A stretch of DNA of 64,000 bases, from assembly GCF_037975245.1 (NCBI RefSeq), contig NC_092580.1:33786501-33850500 (forward strand), given 5' to 3'. A model generated the notes under the pieces. That model saw only the letters and a program-made list of their open reading frames with translations. It made no database searches and was not told the DNA's origin. The stretch comes from Apostichopus japonicus. Lineage: Eukaryota > Echinodermata > Holothuroidea > Aspidochirotida > Stichopodidae. Of this stretch, positions 47,025 through 59,348 are shown in pieces; the first letter of the stretch is position 1; every line of letters starts with the position of its first letter. Both the position numbers and the translations under genes were made by a program.

Positions 47025-47345
47025 TATGTATAATCTAATGGCAAAATTACAACATATACTTACATATGATAGCCTAATGGTAAAATTACAACCTATACTT
47101 ACATATTATAGTATAATGGTAGAATCACAATATATACTTCCATATTAGATTCTAATGGTAGAATTACAACCTATACTTACTTGTTAGAGTCCACGGTAGA
47201 ATTACAAACTACACATACGGTACATGTTCAAGTCTAATGATAGAATTACAACCAGTACTTACATTTTATAGTCTAATGGTAGAATTACTATCTAGAGTCT
47301 AATGGTAGAATTACAATTTATACCTACATATCATATTCTATTAGT
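47025..47345. repeat. About 38-bp minisatellite, 8 diverged copies
   Basis: Unit CTAATGGTAGAATTACAACC followed by TATACTTACATATTATAGT. The reverse complement of each well-kept unit contains TGTAAGTATAGG, a consensus-like 5' splice site. Confidence 0.88.
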
Positions 47346-47654
47346 TTGCTACCGAGGAACTGCCCTAATTGCCTGAATTCTAGTTGACCAAATAGTTCAG
47401 GCATTGTCATTGATGAACCTCAAATACTTACTGGTCATTTCTCAAAATAATAAATGTGGTAGAATTACAACCGCGCCTAACATCATAGTTTTTATGATCT
47501 ACAACGTATCGAAATTAAGATTGTGCCTAGAGTTACTTTTTAAAATTTTCTTTTATTTGAAGCCCGCAATCGGTCTCCCACCATGCATTTATTACTATCG
47601 ACGTGACCCGTAGTTTTAATACAGCTGCTTGCGTTCAGGTGGCAATGTTCCAAA

Positions 47655-49310
47655 AGTGATAAAAAATAAGCCACCCCTCGTATACCCAGTGTCCCTGCCT
47701 TCCTCTTTCCAGGCACCTATCAAAAATGAGACACCGCTCTTATACCTAGTGTCCCTGTCTCCTACAGGCCCCTATCAAGCTAAGACACCCCTCTAATACC
47801 TATTGTCCCTGCCTTCCTCTTAAAGGCCCCTATCAAGCTAAGACACCACTCTTATATACCTATTGTCCCTGTCTTCCTCTTATAGGCCCCTATCAAAAAT
47901 GAGACACCGCTCTTATACCAAGTGTCCCTGTCTCCTACAGGCCCCTATCAAACTAAGACACCCCTCTAATACCTATTGTCCCTGTCTTCCTCTTACAGGC
48001 CCCTATCAAAAATGAGACACCGCTCTTATACCAAGTGTCCCTGTCTCCTACAGGCCCCTATCAAACTAAGACACCCCTCTAATACCTATTGTCCCTGTCT
48101 TCCTCTTACAGGCCCCTATCAAAAATGAGACACCGCTCTTATACCAAGTGTCCCTGTCTCCTACAGGCCCCTATCAAACTAAGACACCCCTCTAATACCT
48201 ATTGTCCCTGTCTTCCTCTTACAAGCCCCTATCAAACTAAGACACCCCTCTAATACCTATTGTCCCTGTCTTCCTCTTAAACGCCCCTATCAAGCTAAGA
48301 CACCACTCTTATATACCTATTGTCCCTGTCTTCCTCTTACAGGCCCCTATCAAAAATGAGACACCGCTCTTATACCAAGTGTCCCTGTCTCCTACAGGCC
48401 CCTATCAAACTAAGACACCCCTCTAATACCTATTGTCCCTGTCTTCCTCTTACAGGCCCCTATCAAAAATGAGACACCGCTCTTATACCAAGTGTCCCTG
48501 TCTCCTACAGGCCCCTATCAAACTAAGACACCCCTCTAATACCTATTGTCCCTGTCTTCCTCTTACAGGCCCCTATCAAACTAAGACACCCCTCTAATAC
48601 CTATTGTCCCTGCCTTCCTCTTAAAGGCCCCTATCAAAAATGAGACACCGCTCTTATACCCAGTGTCCCTGCCTTCCTCTTAAAGGCCCCTATCAAAAAT
48701 GAGACACCTCTCTTATACCCAGTGTCCCTGCCTTCCTCTTTCCAGGCACCTATCAAAAATGAGACACCGCTCTTATACCTAGTGTCCATGTCTTCCTTTT
48801 ACATACCCCTATCAAACTAAGACACCCCTCTAATACCTATTGTCCCTGTCTTCCTCTTACAGGCCCCTATCAAACTAAGACACCACTCTTATATACCTAG
48901 TGTTTCTGCCTTCCTCTTAAAGGCCCCTATCAAAAATGAGACACAGCTCTTATACCCAGTGTCCCTGCCTTCCTCTTTCCAGGCACCTATCAAAAATGAG
49001 ACACCGCTCTTATACCTAGTGTCCATGTCTTCCTTTTACAGACCCCTATCAAACTAAGACACCCCTCTAATACCTATTGTCCCTGTCTTCCTCTTACAGG
49101 CCCCTATCAAACTAAGACACCACTCTTATATACCTAGTGTCCCTGTCTTCCTCTTACAGGCCCCTATCAAACTAAGACACCACTCTTATATACCTAGTGT
49201 CCCTGCCTTCCTCTTCATGCACCTATCAAAACTAAGACTCTTACACCTAGTGTCCCTGTCTTCCTCTTCCAGGCACCTATTAAAACTATAAGACATCCCT
49301 CTTACACCTA
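47655..49310. repeat. 55-58 bp minisatellite with a 3' splice-site-like core, about 29 copies
   Basis: Two unit types alternate. Type A has CAAACTAAGACACCCCTCTA and CTGTCTTCCTCTTACAGGCC. Type B has CAAAAATGAGACACCGCTCT and TGTCTCCTACAGGCCCCTAT. Together they form a dimer of about 113 bp in the central part. Each unit has a pyrimidine run followed by ACAG|G on the plus strand. Confidence 0.93.
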
Positions 49311-50123
49311 ATGTGACGACATTGATTCTAACTATTCGTGCAACATTTAAACCATGTAAAGTGTCAACACTCCTACAGCAACCATGTTAATGACGGAACT
49401 ATTGTGAGCATTATCATGTATATATTTTCTAGTTGGATGACATGCCGGAGAGGGGGTGTTGGTTGCTAGGGTAGGTTTAATTACTAGGTAGACCTTCTTC
49501 AGACATTCTATTATGTGGATATTATATGCCATAAGTGGTGGAGGGGGAGGGGAGGAGTGGTATCCCGTAGTAGCCCTACGGAGGGTGTCGTCACGTTATC
49601 TGTGGGGTAGGGAAACTTTGGGACGGCTCTAATTGCTTCACTAGTTTTAACTATAACTGGGGAAACCACCTTTCAGTTGTGTTTGCAATCTAACCATCGC
49701 TATGACAAAATCTTACTTTTGCCTCTTGAATTGATAGTAACGCCTAACTCTTGAGGTTCCGTTCCTAGGGATTAAACAGGGTTATTCCCTCAACAGGTTA
49801 ATGCGGTATATTGCGAAAACGTCTCAGCGTCAATAAGGTACTGTTTATCATAAATATGAACGTTGACGGCAGAGGGAAAATCCCAAATTTCCTTGTTAAA
49901 TAAATGATTTATCGGTTAGTTTATTATCAAGCAAACACATTAACCCCTAATAGGAGATATAATCACCCTTTAGTTTGTGTACATTTTGTGATTTATACTG
50001 TCGATTTATTTACAAGTCAAGAACTGTAACTGTTTAGTCATTCTCAGACAACAATTCCGCTCAGCTACTTACTTTAGTTAGAGAATAATCTCCTCAACTG
50101 AGACGCTTCAGAGCACTCGACAA

Positions 50124-50831
50124 CAGGGGCGTCGTGCGAAAATAAATTTTGGGGGGCCCGTGAGCAGGTGATGACTATCTAAGTGGAGCGCCACCACAGG
50201 TTGGAAAAATTTTCGTCTGGCAGACCCCTCAGATTGCAGGAAACGGCACTTCCCGTGCCTTATGGCAGTAAGCAACACCCCTAAAATTGATAAAAATTTC
50301 CGGCAATTTTTTATTTTGGGAAATATTCTTGAAGGAAGTGATCGCAAATCATTCCTCAGTTTACCAATTCCTCGTCTCCCAGAAGGGCCCAAAATTGAAG
50401 AAATCGAAACATTTTTGTGTTGGCTGATCCATGATCGCCGCACATGCCCGTGAGAAGTGGTGACTGGGTGAAGAAAAAGCTATGCCGTTTGAAAACATGG
50501 GCAGAAAAAGCGAAAGTAGCGAAACCTAAGGTAAAACGTGCGACAACGAAGTGATTATTTTCCAGGTTAATTGTGACTGTATTTGAAATGATTATTATTA
50601 TTCATTTTTTTCGAAACTACCTATCCCGAATGGCATTACTAATCCCGATATGTCGTCTTTGAGGTGTGTGGAAAATCCGCAACGACCATCAAAGAGCTAT
50701 TGACTATTTAGTCTACTTTTCGATTTCGAAAACACTTTTTTTTTTTAAATTATGACAAAATTGTATGACACCTTTGACAAAATTTGGGGGGCCTGTGCCC
50801 CCCCCGGGCCCCAATGGGCACGACGCAACTG
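50124..50831. mobile_element. Non-autonomous hAT element (708 bp)
   Basis: Ends are CAGGGGCGTCGTGC and, inverted, CAGTTGCGTCGTGC. The 8-bp target duplication CTCGACAA is perfect at 50116-50123 and 50832-50839. The subterminal parts are G/C-rich (GGGGGGCCC). The longest internal frames are about 110 codons and show no transposase motif. The termini resemble, but are not the same as, those of the MITE family found four times here. Confidence 0.92.
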
Positions 50832-51889
50832 CTCGACAATAACATTCTAACTTTTCCAGAGGACTTATCATTATTTCTCATATCTTTTTCATGATTATCG
50901 ATATTATTCAACTAACAATACTGCAGAGAAAAGTGTTCTTTCTCTCATCAATTTCCAGGATTTAATCTTTCCATAACGGTAAGCTATTGTTATCGCTAAG
51001 AGTCGATGCCAGCCATTTTGCTCAGCACTCTTCACCATTTGTTGTGTCATATATGGGTCGGACATAACTATCACTCACTTAGGTAGGTCTATATGGAATA
51101 ATGCAATGTGAATTAGATCCGTATTCTATATCACAAACCCAACCATTATTAAAATGGTACCGGTACGTGTTGGAGATGCTAATTCCGATGATCATCTCTC
51201 CTAAGCAATCTTGACTCTGGGTGATATCTTCTTTGTTTCTTCGTACACTAGATAAGGACTTTGAGCAAGTTTAACAGTATCATCACAGGAACCAACATGC
51301 AATTGTAATTAATATTTGATTCTTTTGTTATGGCTATTCTGTTTATGTTTCGTGATAAGATGTTAATTACAAATGTGTTACCTATACAATGATGAAGTGT
51401 CCTACATTACCACAACATTACGACATATACACTGGCGTTGATGTCGGTATACAACCACGGACATTACTAATACCTCCAACTTTCACACTAATTAACTTAC
51501 TCAAACTACAGAAATTGAATAGAAAAGTAAGATCCCCCAACAGCAATATGACAAGTCAGGCATTGCCCCTTGGAACAAGGATATATCTCAAAAATGAAAC
51601 AAGACATTCCTTGCCAGTTTGGGCAGTTGCTCAAACAAAACTCACCATCACCAGAGACATTCAAATCAACATCCTTTCATTAAAGCCCATTTTTCTTGGT
51701 GACGTTCACGAAACACTTTATCATGTGAATTGATGGCGAGAGAATGGTTTAGCCACCTACGCAGATCCGGCTCTAAAGAAAATAATACTTGGTAAGATAG
51801 AATTACTTTCGATTTTATGTCTGATTTTATGTACAGAGCCTCCATGATAACCTTAGAGATTACCTTTATTCACATCTAGATAGACCCCC

Positions 51890-51932
51890 GACCCCCCCCC
51901 CCCCCCCAAAAAAAAAAAAAAAAAAAAAAACA
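51890..51932. repeat. C run followed by A run
   Basis: About 17 C and 23 A in succession. Homopolymer lengths here may be unreliable in the assembly. Confidence 0.85.
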
Positions 51933-52459
51933 CAGAACAAGAGAGCAATCCTCGGAGTTTCATATCTCATCGCAAAATCACTGTAAGGAGTGTTTGCTCA
52001 AGGGATACATAACGATTTATAAGGTAACGAACGCCGTACTGGACAAACCACCATGACATCGCTATGGTTCACACACAGCTCCTATTGTGAAAGCTTTGTA
52101 AACAGCAGGCCCACATAGCCGAATAAATTGCTTATTATAGCTATGTTGGACTCTGACGTTATCAGAAGGTTCTTTCCGCGACCAACACGTGTAACGCCAG
52201 CAGTCCCTTACATTTCAGGTTGTCCGATTTTCTCAAACACATATCATATAGTACAACATAATTTAATGCATCTGCCTGGAAGGTTAACCGAAGTCCCTAA
52301 ATTAAATGGCCTCTCTGATGTGTTTTATTATTATTTTACTTCTGTATGTCTCCTGAGATCATTATTATGTTTTATACTTGATAAAGATGATGATATAGAT
52401 AGCAATAATGCACCGCTTTATAACTTCGTAGGTGAAACAGATTTCGCAGCGAGAGCTTG

Positions 52460-52780
52460 CAGTTGGGATGGGGAATAATTGATAAAACTTCGACATCTTC
52501 TGGCTCAAATCTAAACGGCCAAAAGCGAGAAATGTTGACTGTGCCGTGATAACCCAATCCATCGGCTATCATACTCTGTGACATATCAGTTGAAACGTTC
52601 TATGTGTGTGATATAGCCTATGGCGATCTTGGAAAATAACAAATTTAGTTTGCAAGTTATTGGTGCAATTAATTGTGGTATACGACACGTACATCTACCC
52701 GATGTTGGAGACTTTAGTGGGGGTAATGACCGGCTGCTGATAGCAACAAAACATGCTGTGATTTTCAACTATCATTTTAT
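52460..52780 (+). repeat. Diverged relative of the core of the 1.9-kb element
   Basis: GGCTCAAATCTAAACGGCCA and the frame with NKFSLQVIGAINCGIR align with 2540-2760 in DNA and in protein (NLNG..., DEFSV, VNGTINCDAR). No palindrome array is present here. The open frame 52619-52789 (about 56 codons) is not otherwise recognised. Confidence 0.45.
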
Positions 52781-53603
52781 ACACTACTAAACATGCAAGA
52801 ACTATGATAATAATTTCACCTACTACTGAACGATCCTCCTCCCTTCTTTTTCCTTTGTCAAAACAGCTACATCAGGAAGTAATTAAGCAACTTAAAACAA
52901 GAAGAATATATTTTGTTTTAAAGTAAAACAGTTGAAATAGGTAGACATATCTATAGCTGTATCGATGAGAATAGAATCGGGATAAGCAATATTCATATTG
53001 TTGTTGCTTACAATGATATCACTGCGGGATACAGATATCCATCTCGTTATGTGACCTTCACATTTATTCGGGAGCTGACACCAATTAATTACCCCCTGGA
53101 TTGCACATCACCGCCAATAATTGTGACCTGTGTTCACATGTATTGTTTCATGAGAGCTAGAGTGAGGGAAAATACCCAAAAAATTCCCGTCGGATAAAAT
53201 ATTTAACGATAAGAATTACATTACTTCAGGGTCTCAAAAAGGGTCGATGATACATTTATACGTCTGCAAAGTTACTTGTACTTTTAATGTAGGCTACTTC
53301 TTAGTATTGGGGATTACTTTGCCTGAAAAAATTATATTAAAGGATACATCTCCTTTTTGATGCCACCTGAATGTTCTCACGTAGAAGATTTTTGAAGAGG
53401 ATAGGCAATCATAAATCTCACTGAAACCTTCGCTTGTTTTGGAATGCAATGTGTATGTCTGTCTGTGTACTATTGCGTGGGTGGGACAGCTTTAAGGGAC
53501 ACGGGTTACCGTGTCGCAACCGTATACCTACCTAGCTCAAATTGAATATATCTAACATGTTACAGAATCAGCTTTGACGACGGAGACGTGTTGTTTGGGA
53601 GGT

Positions 53604-53643
53604 AGGGGCGCGGGGATGGGGCGCGGGGATGGGGCGGGGGGGG
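53604..53643 (+). repeat. G-run cluster, possible G-quadruplex
   Basis: GGGGCGCGGGGATGGGGCG and a second copy of GCGCGGGGATGGGGC give at least five runs of four or more G with 2-4 base loops. Confidence 0.7.
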
Positions 53644-54149
53644 CACTACCCATGAATGATTATCAACACACAAAAAGGTTTTTTTAATCCGTATATCCAT
53701 TTGCTCTTGGGTACCATATTTGAGTTTGTTAATGCATATTAATTATATATTTTTATGTATATGTTTATATATTGTTTATATTTTATATTCGGGATCATTA
53801 TTATGGCATTTAATTTATATTTTATTTTTACTAACTAAAGTATATTACAGGTTGTGTACCAGCTTTTGGGGTAAGTACATATTCACTAGCAAAATTACTA
53901 TTGCTGGCCTTCCATCTGTCACATTTTATTGTCATTTACGACTTTGTTTTCTATCTGCCCAAAAGCTTAAGTAAACTACAAAGGCATTTCCCCAAAGATC
54001 ATAAGTAATATGTATTAGGACTTCTTGGCTACCAAATAGTATTAATGGGCTTTATTTCACACTTCACACTTCACAACTATAATTGACGTTGGTTTCAACG
54101 GAACTAAACTAAAGGTATTCATATTTGCTTGTCATAACTGGGTTTTTTA

Positions 54150-54213
54150 GGGGGTGTGGGGGTGGGGGTGGGGTTGGGGCGATGGGGTTGGGGCGGTGGG
54201 GTGGGGTGGGGGT
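54150..54213 (+). repeat. Long G-run cluster, possible G-quadruplex
   Basis: More than ten runs of four or five G with 1-4 base loops in 64 bp (GGGGGTGGGGGTGGGG, GATGGGGTTGGGG). Confidence 0.8.
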
Positions 54214-54669
54214 TGACCCACTCTTTGATAACGCCAAATGCAACCAGCGGTAGTATGTGGTAATAATCCTGAGAATAAAGTGATCTGAAAATGTAAAGTG
54301 TTGAATTTAGTAATGCCCTGCAGAAAGTGATATAAATATTTAACAGCGAACGATAACTGTGACCTGAGGAACCTCTGCAGTCTCTGGTGAACCATGGAGT
54401 TTGTTTATAGCTCCATGGATGAATGATAAAGGTTCAGTTTGTTTATACGATCCAGTGACTTCTGAGTAATTTGATAACATCTGGGGGTGATAACTACTTG
54501 CTTCTTTATGTAAGACGCTTCTTGAAAAGACCTGTACTTTTGAAATAATGTTGAGGAATTTTCGATTGTTTACGTCGTACCGTATATACGTGTTATATAT
54601 TTATGTACTGTACACCAGCATTTCTTGTAATAATCTGTCAGCCAGTGGAAGGCCCGCTGGTTTTACTTG

Positions 54670-56220
54670 AGGGGGATGAGGAGGGTGGGGTGATGTGAGG
54701 GGGAGGGGTTGAAGCCAGAAGTATGCCTGGTGTCGCCCCTGAACTCTGCACATGTTATATAATGATACAATTTAGTCTGTTACTTTCAGGATGATTACTC
54801 CTTATTATGTCCACCTTAGGGAACAAAAGTAAAACACGTTGAGCAGCCTGAATAATAAAATCATGTTTTTGCTGAATGATAAGTGAATCCAGGTCTTTTG
54901 GTATACAGTTTTCTTCTTCCATTATGGTGGTCCGGTAATTATATGTACAGAACCCAGGTAATATATTGTACATGGACCCTCAGCCATCCTATTAATCTCC
55001 CCCCCCCCCCCACTTACCACCACCTCACCACCACCTCACCACCACCAGTTCCTTCCTTGAACTCCTTTCCTCTGTATCACAGCTTACGTTACAAATCCAA
55101 ATTACTTAAAGAATTCCTGGAAACGAAATGCTACTGTACTTTGCTAGAATGTAAATTTTTCTAATTTCCCCCCGAGGTACTTAAAAAAGTGCAGATAAAC
55201 TAAAGGAGTTTCATATTCCCTCGTTATGGAAGTTCACTCCCCGGTAAGCGACCTGGTATCCGTAAGGTTTATTTTCTTTTCAACTAAACAGTCTCACATA
55301 CCACGTTTACATGTTGATATATTCCCGGTCGGTAACCTTTGAAGATACATTAGAGGTTGTCTAAGGTGAACACCACGACTTTAATTCTTAGCTGTTCATC
55401 ACATCTGTGGTGAAAGTACTCTTTGGTGACCGTCGCATGTCTTGTTCAATCAATCGATACGGTATGATCATGTAGTAAAATAAAATACATTTTTCAATGA
55501 GTGATCTAAGATTATGAATCGAGAATAAATGATGCGATAATCCAGAATTATGAATAGTTAGAACACAGCAATGTCGCCAGAAAACTCAAAGCACACGATG
55601 ATACATAATTTTCGACGTATGATTCGACTTTCTTAATCGATAATAGAATAGTAGTACCAACAAGTAATTTAGAATTATCAATTGATACGATAATTATTTG
55701 ATTGATCCGAAAAAGCAAAAAACAAAAGCAAAAAAACGTATGAATGCGAAACATGTCATTACAAAACATCAAAGCAGGCAGTATTGGGGACGAGTCATAT
55801 TCGAGATGTTCGATATCATATTAATATAAGGCAAGATAATCATTCTACATTTCTTGATATTAATTAAGTGGGCTGTGGCGAAGTTGGAAAATACAGTGGA
55901 ACCATTCAAAAGAACGTTTACATATCAACCAATCACCCATAAGCTTCTGAATCGTGTAAAACTACATTACGTATATAAGAAGGACTGCAGTGGCTAATAG
56001 GCTGCATGACAGCGTTTTGGAAGGTTTCAGTTCATCTCTCGATGAAAATCATTCGAATCGTAGTATGATGAAGAAACATTTTCAAAAATTATTTTGTTTA
56101 CAATTTCACACGATTTTACTGCAGGAAAAAAGCGACCCATGTTATCTGTATCTCTAACATCGATGTACCGAATCTGTTCATATACTTTATAACAGTTGTT
56201 GATAAAACAGTTTCACTACG
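54670..56220. other. Intergenic, nothing recognised
   Basis: AT-rich, with one CCACCTCACCACCACC tract at about 55000-55050. No gene-like frame. Confidence 0.4.
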
Positions 56221-56231
56221 AGGTTACAGGT

Positions 56232-56365
56232 AATCCATGGGACCTTTCGTCTAGTAATCCATGGGACCTTTCATCAAGTAATCCATGGGACCTTTCATCA
56301 AGTAATCCATGGGACCTTTCGTCTAGTAATCCATGGGACCTCTCGTCAAGTAATCCATGGGACCT
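56232..56365. repeat. 24-bp minisatellite, 6 copies
   Basis: Unit TAATCCATGGGACCTTTCGT plus four bases (CTAG or CAAG). The copies are nearly identical, so the array is young. Confidence 0.95.
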
Positions 56366-56929
56366 ATAGTTCCAAACAGTTTTAATGAGCCAATTGAATC
56401 TTCTATCATTAGATAGAACGACTTGTACTTAGCGGATTATGTTTCTCAACTTGAGAAACGTATGTCTAAGGTCAGACAATATTAAAAGAGATACGGTTGT
56501 CACAAGGTGATGGGTGAGACCGCCCCATTAAACGTGTGTCACAATGAGGGTGTATTGGAGTAGGCCTACAGGTCGCATTCGAATCATGCTATGTGACGTA
56601 ATGTTTGTACCCTACAGTTTAACCATGTTTTTCATTTAATTTCCTTTCGACTTTGATATCATTACCAAGCTAGCTTGGCCCATGCAGACACTACTAACCT
56701 GCAAGCTACTGACCTGGCTGAAGTTAATACTGCAGATGGATAGCAGTATAAATCTAAACAGAGTGAGTTCTTACATGGTTTGATGACTGGTGATCATGTG
56801 ACATAATACAACAACGATGAAATATAGATAGAGGGACATTGCTTGTTGTTAGTAATCTATTTTACATGCACAACCTACCAATAAAGAGCTGAATTTGTAT
56901 TTGTAATAGTTAACCCGATGAGATCCATT

Positions 56930-57370
56930 TGATATTTTGACATTTGGAACTCTGATGACCCCAAATGACTTTAGACCTCCACCCAAAATAATAGGGTTCT
57001 TTCACTCACTATAAGAAAGATACAGGCCAAAGATGAGCTGTGATTTTCAGATTTTGCCCTCTGCTGACCAAATGACCTTTGACCTCCACCTAAAATATTA
57101 GGATTCTTATATTATTTATAAGAAATACACATGCCAAAGATGAGCTGTGTCGTACCTATCTGGGGATATCGTGTTTACAAGGTTTGTGGCCTTACAGAGT
57201 GTCCTCTTTGATGACCCAAATGACCTTTGAGCTCCACCAAAAACAGTAAGGTTCTTCTACTCTTCATAGGGAAGCCACATGCAAACTATGAGAGCCAATC
57301 AAGTTCATATCTGGAGATATCGTGTTTACAAGGATTTCAAGTTTTGACCCCTTGTGACCTTAAAGTAGAA
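56930..57370 (+). repeat. Dispersed DR1-bearing repeat, three tandem-like copies
   Basis: About 140-150 bp modules with ATGACCTTTGACCTCCACC (DR1 core at 57073-57085), TTATAAGAAATACACATGCC-like text and GATATCGTGTTTACAAGG. Neighbouring modules carry one-base variants such as TGACCTTTGAGCT. Confidence 0.8.
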
Positions 57371-58917
57371 CGATAGTGACAGAAAAAAAATCTCCCATTT
57401 TCATATATAATGTAGTTTATATGTTACCAAGAAACATATTTTTTTAATTTTCCAAATAGCACACCGGAAAGTTATAAAAAAGGGAATTAAAACATCGTTT
57501 TTCGTCTCCGTAATTTAGGAATTTGCAAACACTGCAACGACCTTGAACAGCCCTCAAGTCAGTGAATGACGTCACTGTGATGATCTTTTCTGTTGTGCAC
57601 TGTTCAGTACGGAGCTGTGCGTGCATTTCGTGTCAGCATAACTATTATTTTAGTTTAATTTTCCGGCATAATGTTCAAGACATATATAGATATGAATATC
57701 ATGGTGTTTCTTGATTTCTTCACCACGTGTTTACAAGTTTTTTACGAAATTTCGCAACGATTTCCCAATATCTGAAGAGGTAACTCGCAAGCTGACCCAA
57801 AGTAACGTAAATCTCATCAAGATCACGTTTTTGGCGGGTTTTACACAGAGTGCTGTATGAATGTGCTCACTTACCAGTCAAACTGGCACAATAACAATAG
57901 TGATGATAGTCTCAAACGTAGATTAGTATAACATCCAAAAGAAAATCCAAAGTTCTAAACAAAGTAGATTCGCTTGTATGCACTAGGCCTAGTACTGTAA
58001 AACATAAACGTTCCTTGTTCCGTGCGTCATTAAATCCAACAGAAAGGTTTCATTGAGCTTGAAATACAACCGAATTCGAACTCAATCGAGTAGTTAGTCT
58101 AGCTCGAACAATTTTCTCACTACATGCAATGCCTATTGCGTTTATTCACATGCATGCCTCTAGGTTTGGGCTTCAGGAGGAATTGTATTCTATAGCCCAA
58201 CTTCACGTAGGTCCGCAAACGGTACTTTCACACTGTGCAAACATAAGTGACAGTGTGCGCTACCGTAAGTATATACTTACACGATGTTTTGCTTCGCTCG
58301 AGCATACACACATTTCCTATTCGTATTACATTTGAAGTGGTTTGGAGGGTATGAACACATCTCTGCCCCCCCAAAAAAACTCTGCCTAAGCGACGTCCAT
58401 GCCCCAATTGAAATTTGCACGTGGATTCTCTCCTCACATAGTCATTAGGTTGTTCACGTCTGACAAGTCTTCCAGTTCCAACACTTACTGTTGCATTTAT
58501 CGGGATATATATAAATAATGCGGCATAAAAGCATCAATCTTTCAAACTTTTTTTACTTTAGTGACCTTGCCACATGCAAATTTTAATTGGGCCCGAGATG
58601 GCTCTATGACCGATTATTCCGTAATTTACATTGGGGCAGTCGGCTTCACTAAAACGACAAGAAAAAGCAGGAACAATAACACCTTATTAAAATTACACCG
58701 TTAAATGTCTCCCGCAGTATATCAAATCTCCTCTCTTCCCTTTCAATGTTACGTTTACGTTTAAGTTAAAAAATCGATGAGGGGCTCTTGTCCCATTTCC
58801 GGCTAAGGCCCATATTTATTACAGCGTTAGTGCTGACTTTATCGCATGAGTTTCAAAGTCGGCCTTAAAATTCGTTGATTCATTGACGCACATTGAGGTA
58901 GGCCTACTGCGCTAAAC

Positions 58918-59150
58918 ATGGCCTCCAACATATCCGAATCCGAGGTTGAAGTCGAAGAAGAACCAGCTGGTGGCTACATTGAATTGGAATGCGTAGCTTC
59001 ACCCTTCAGCGATTCTTCATCATCTTCGGAGCGTGAATCAGAAAACGAAAATGATGACATTGAACTTGACGGAGTTGGAGACGATGCAGACGAAGCTCAT
59101 GTGCCTCAAATGGGAGTAAATCCCTATTTATTTGAGCCACTTCTTCTGTG
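58918..59150 (+). pseudogene. N-terminal fragment of a P2X7-like ballast-domain protein
   Basis: Open frame from ATG with an acidic, Ser-rich N-terminus (SESEVEVEEEPAGGYIEL, then SSSSSERESENENDD) ending in GVNPYLFEPLLL and a stop. A serine/acid tract followed by PYxFEP is typical of metazoan proteins annotated as P2X purinoceptor 7-like; this is recalled, not searched. The Cys-rich NTDWC...GNC part that should follow is absent. Instead the DNA turns into the antisense of a THAP domain. This is either a short first exon or a truncated copy. Confidence 0.45.
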
Positions 59151-59348
59151 AAGTGGGCAGAACAAACTTTCACATTCTTGCCATGAGAAACTCCTGGTGC
59201 GATGAAGTCTTTCCTGGTTCTCCTCACAAATCGTATCCAGAGTTTCCGATATCTCTCACTACTTTTTTCCGTTTGGAAAATTGAAAAAACTTATTGTAGA
59301 GTCCACATTCGTTCTGATGCATCCCCCTACAACGCAATTTCTTGGCAT
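59150..59348 (-). pseudogene. THAP zinc-finger domain with one frameshift
   Basis: Minus-strand ATG at 59348 reads MPRNCVVGGC, then STISFFNFPNG. After a frameshift in an A run at about 59275 it reads ERYRKLWIRFVRRTRKDF and VKVCSAHFTEEV. This is a full C2CH THAP DNA-binding domain (C-x4-C ... C-x2-H), a module common in P-element-type transposases and their host derivatives. The frameshift makes this copy a pseudogene unless it is a sequencing error in the homopolymer. It meets the P2X7-like fragment tail to tail at 59150. Confidence 0.72.

Noticed and set aside
47655-49310. CRISPR-like regularly spaced repeats (also 29456-31066 and 33565-33842)
   Set aside because: Units abut with no unique spacers, and the host DNA is eukaryotic; these are minisatellites.
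50108-50443. 111-codon minus-strand frame in the hAT element
   Set aside because: It crosses the element terminus and target duplication, and shows no transposase motif.
52128-52478. 116-codon plus-strand frame
   Set aside because: No family resemblance and no continuation; left as unexplained DNA.
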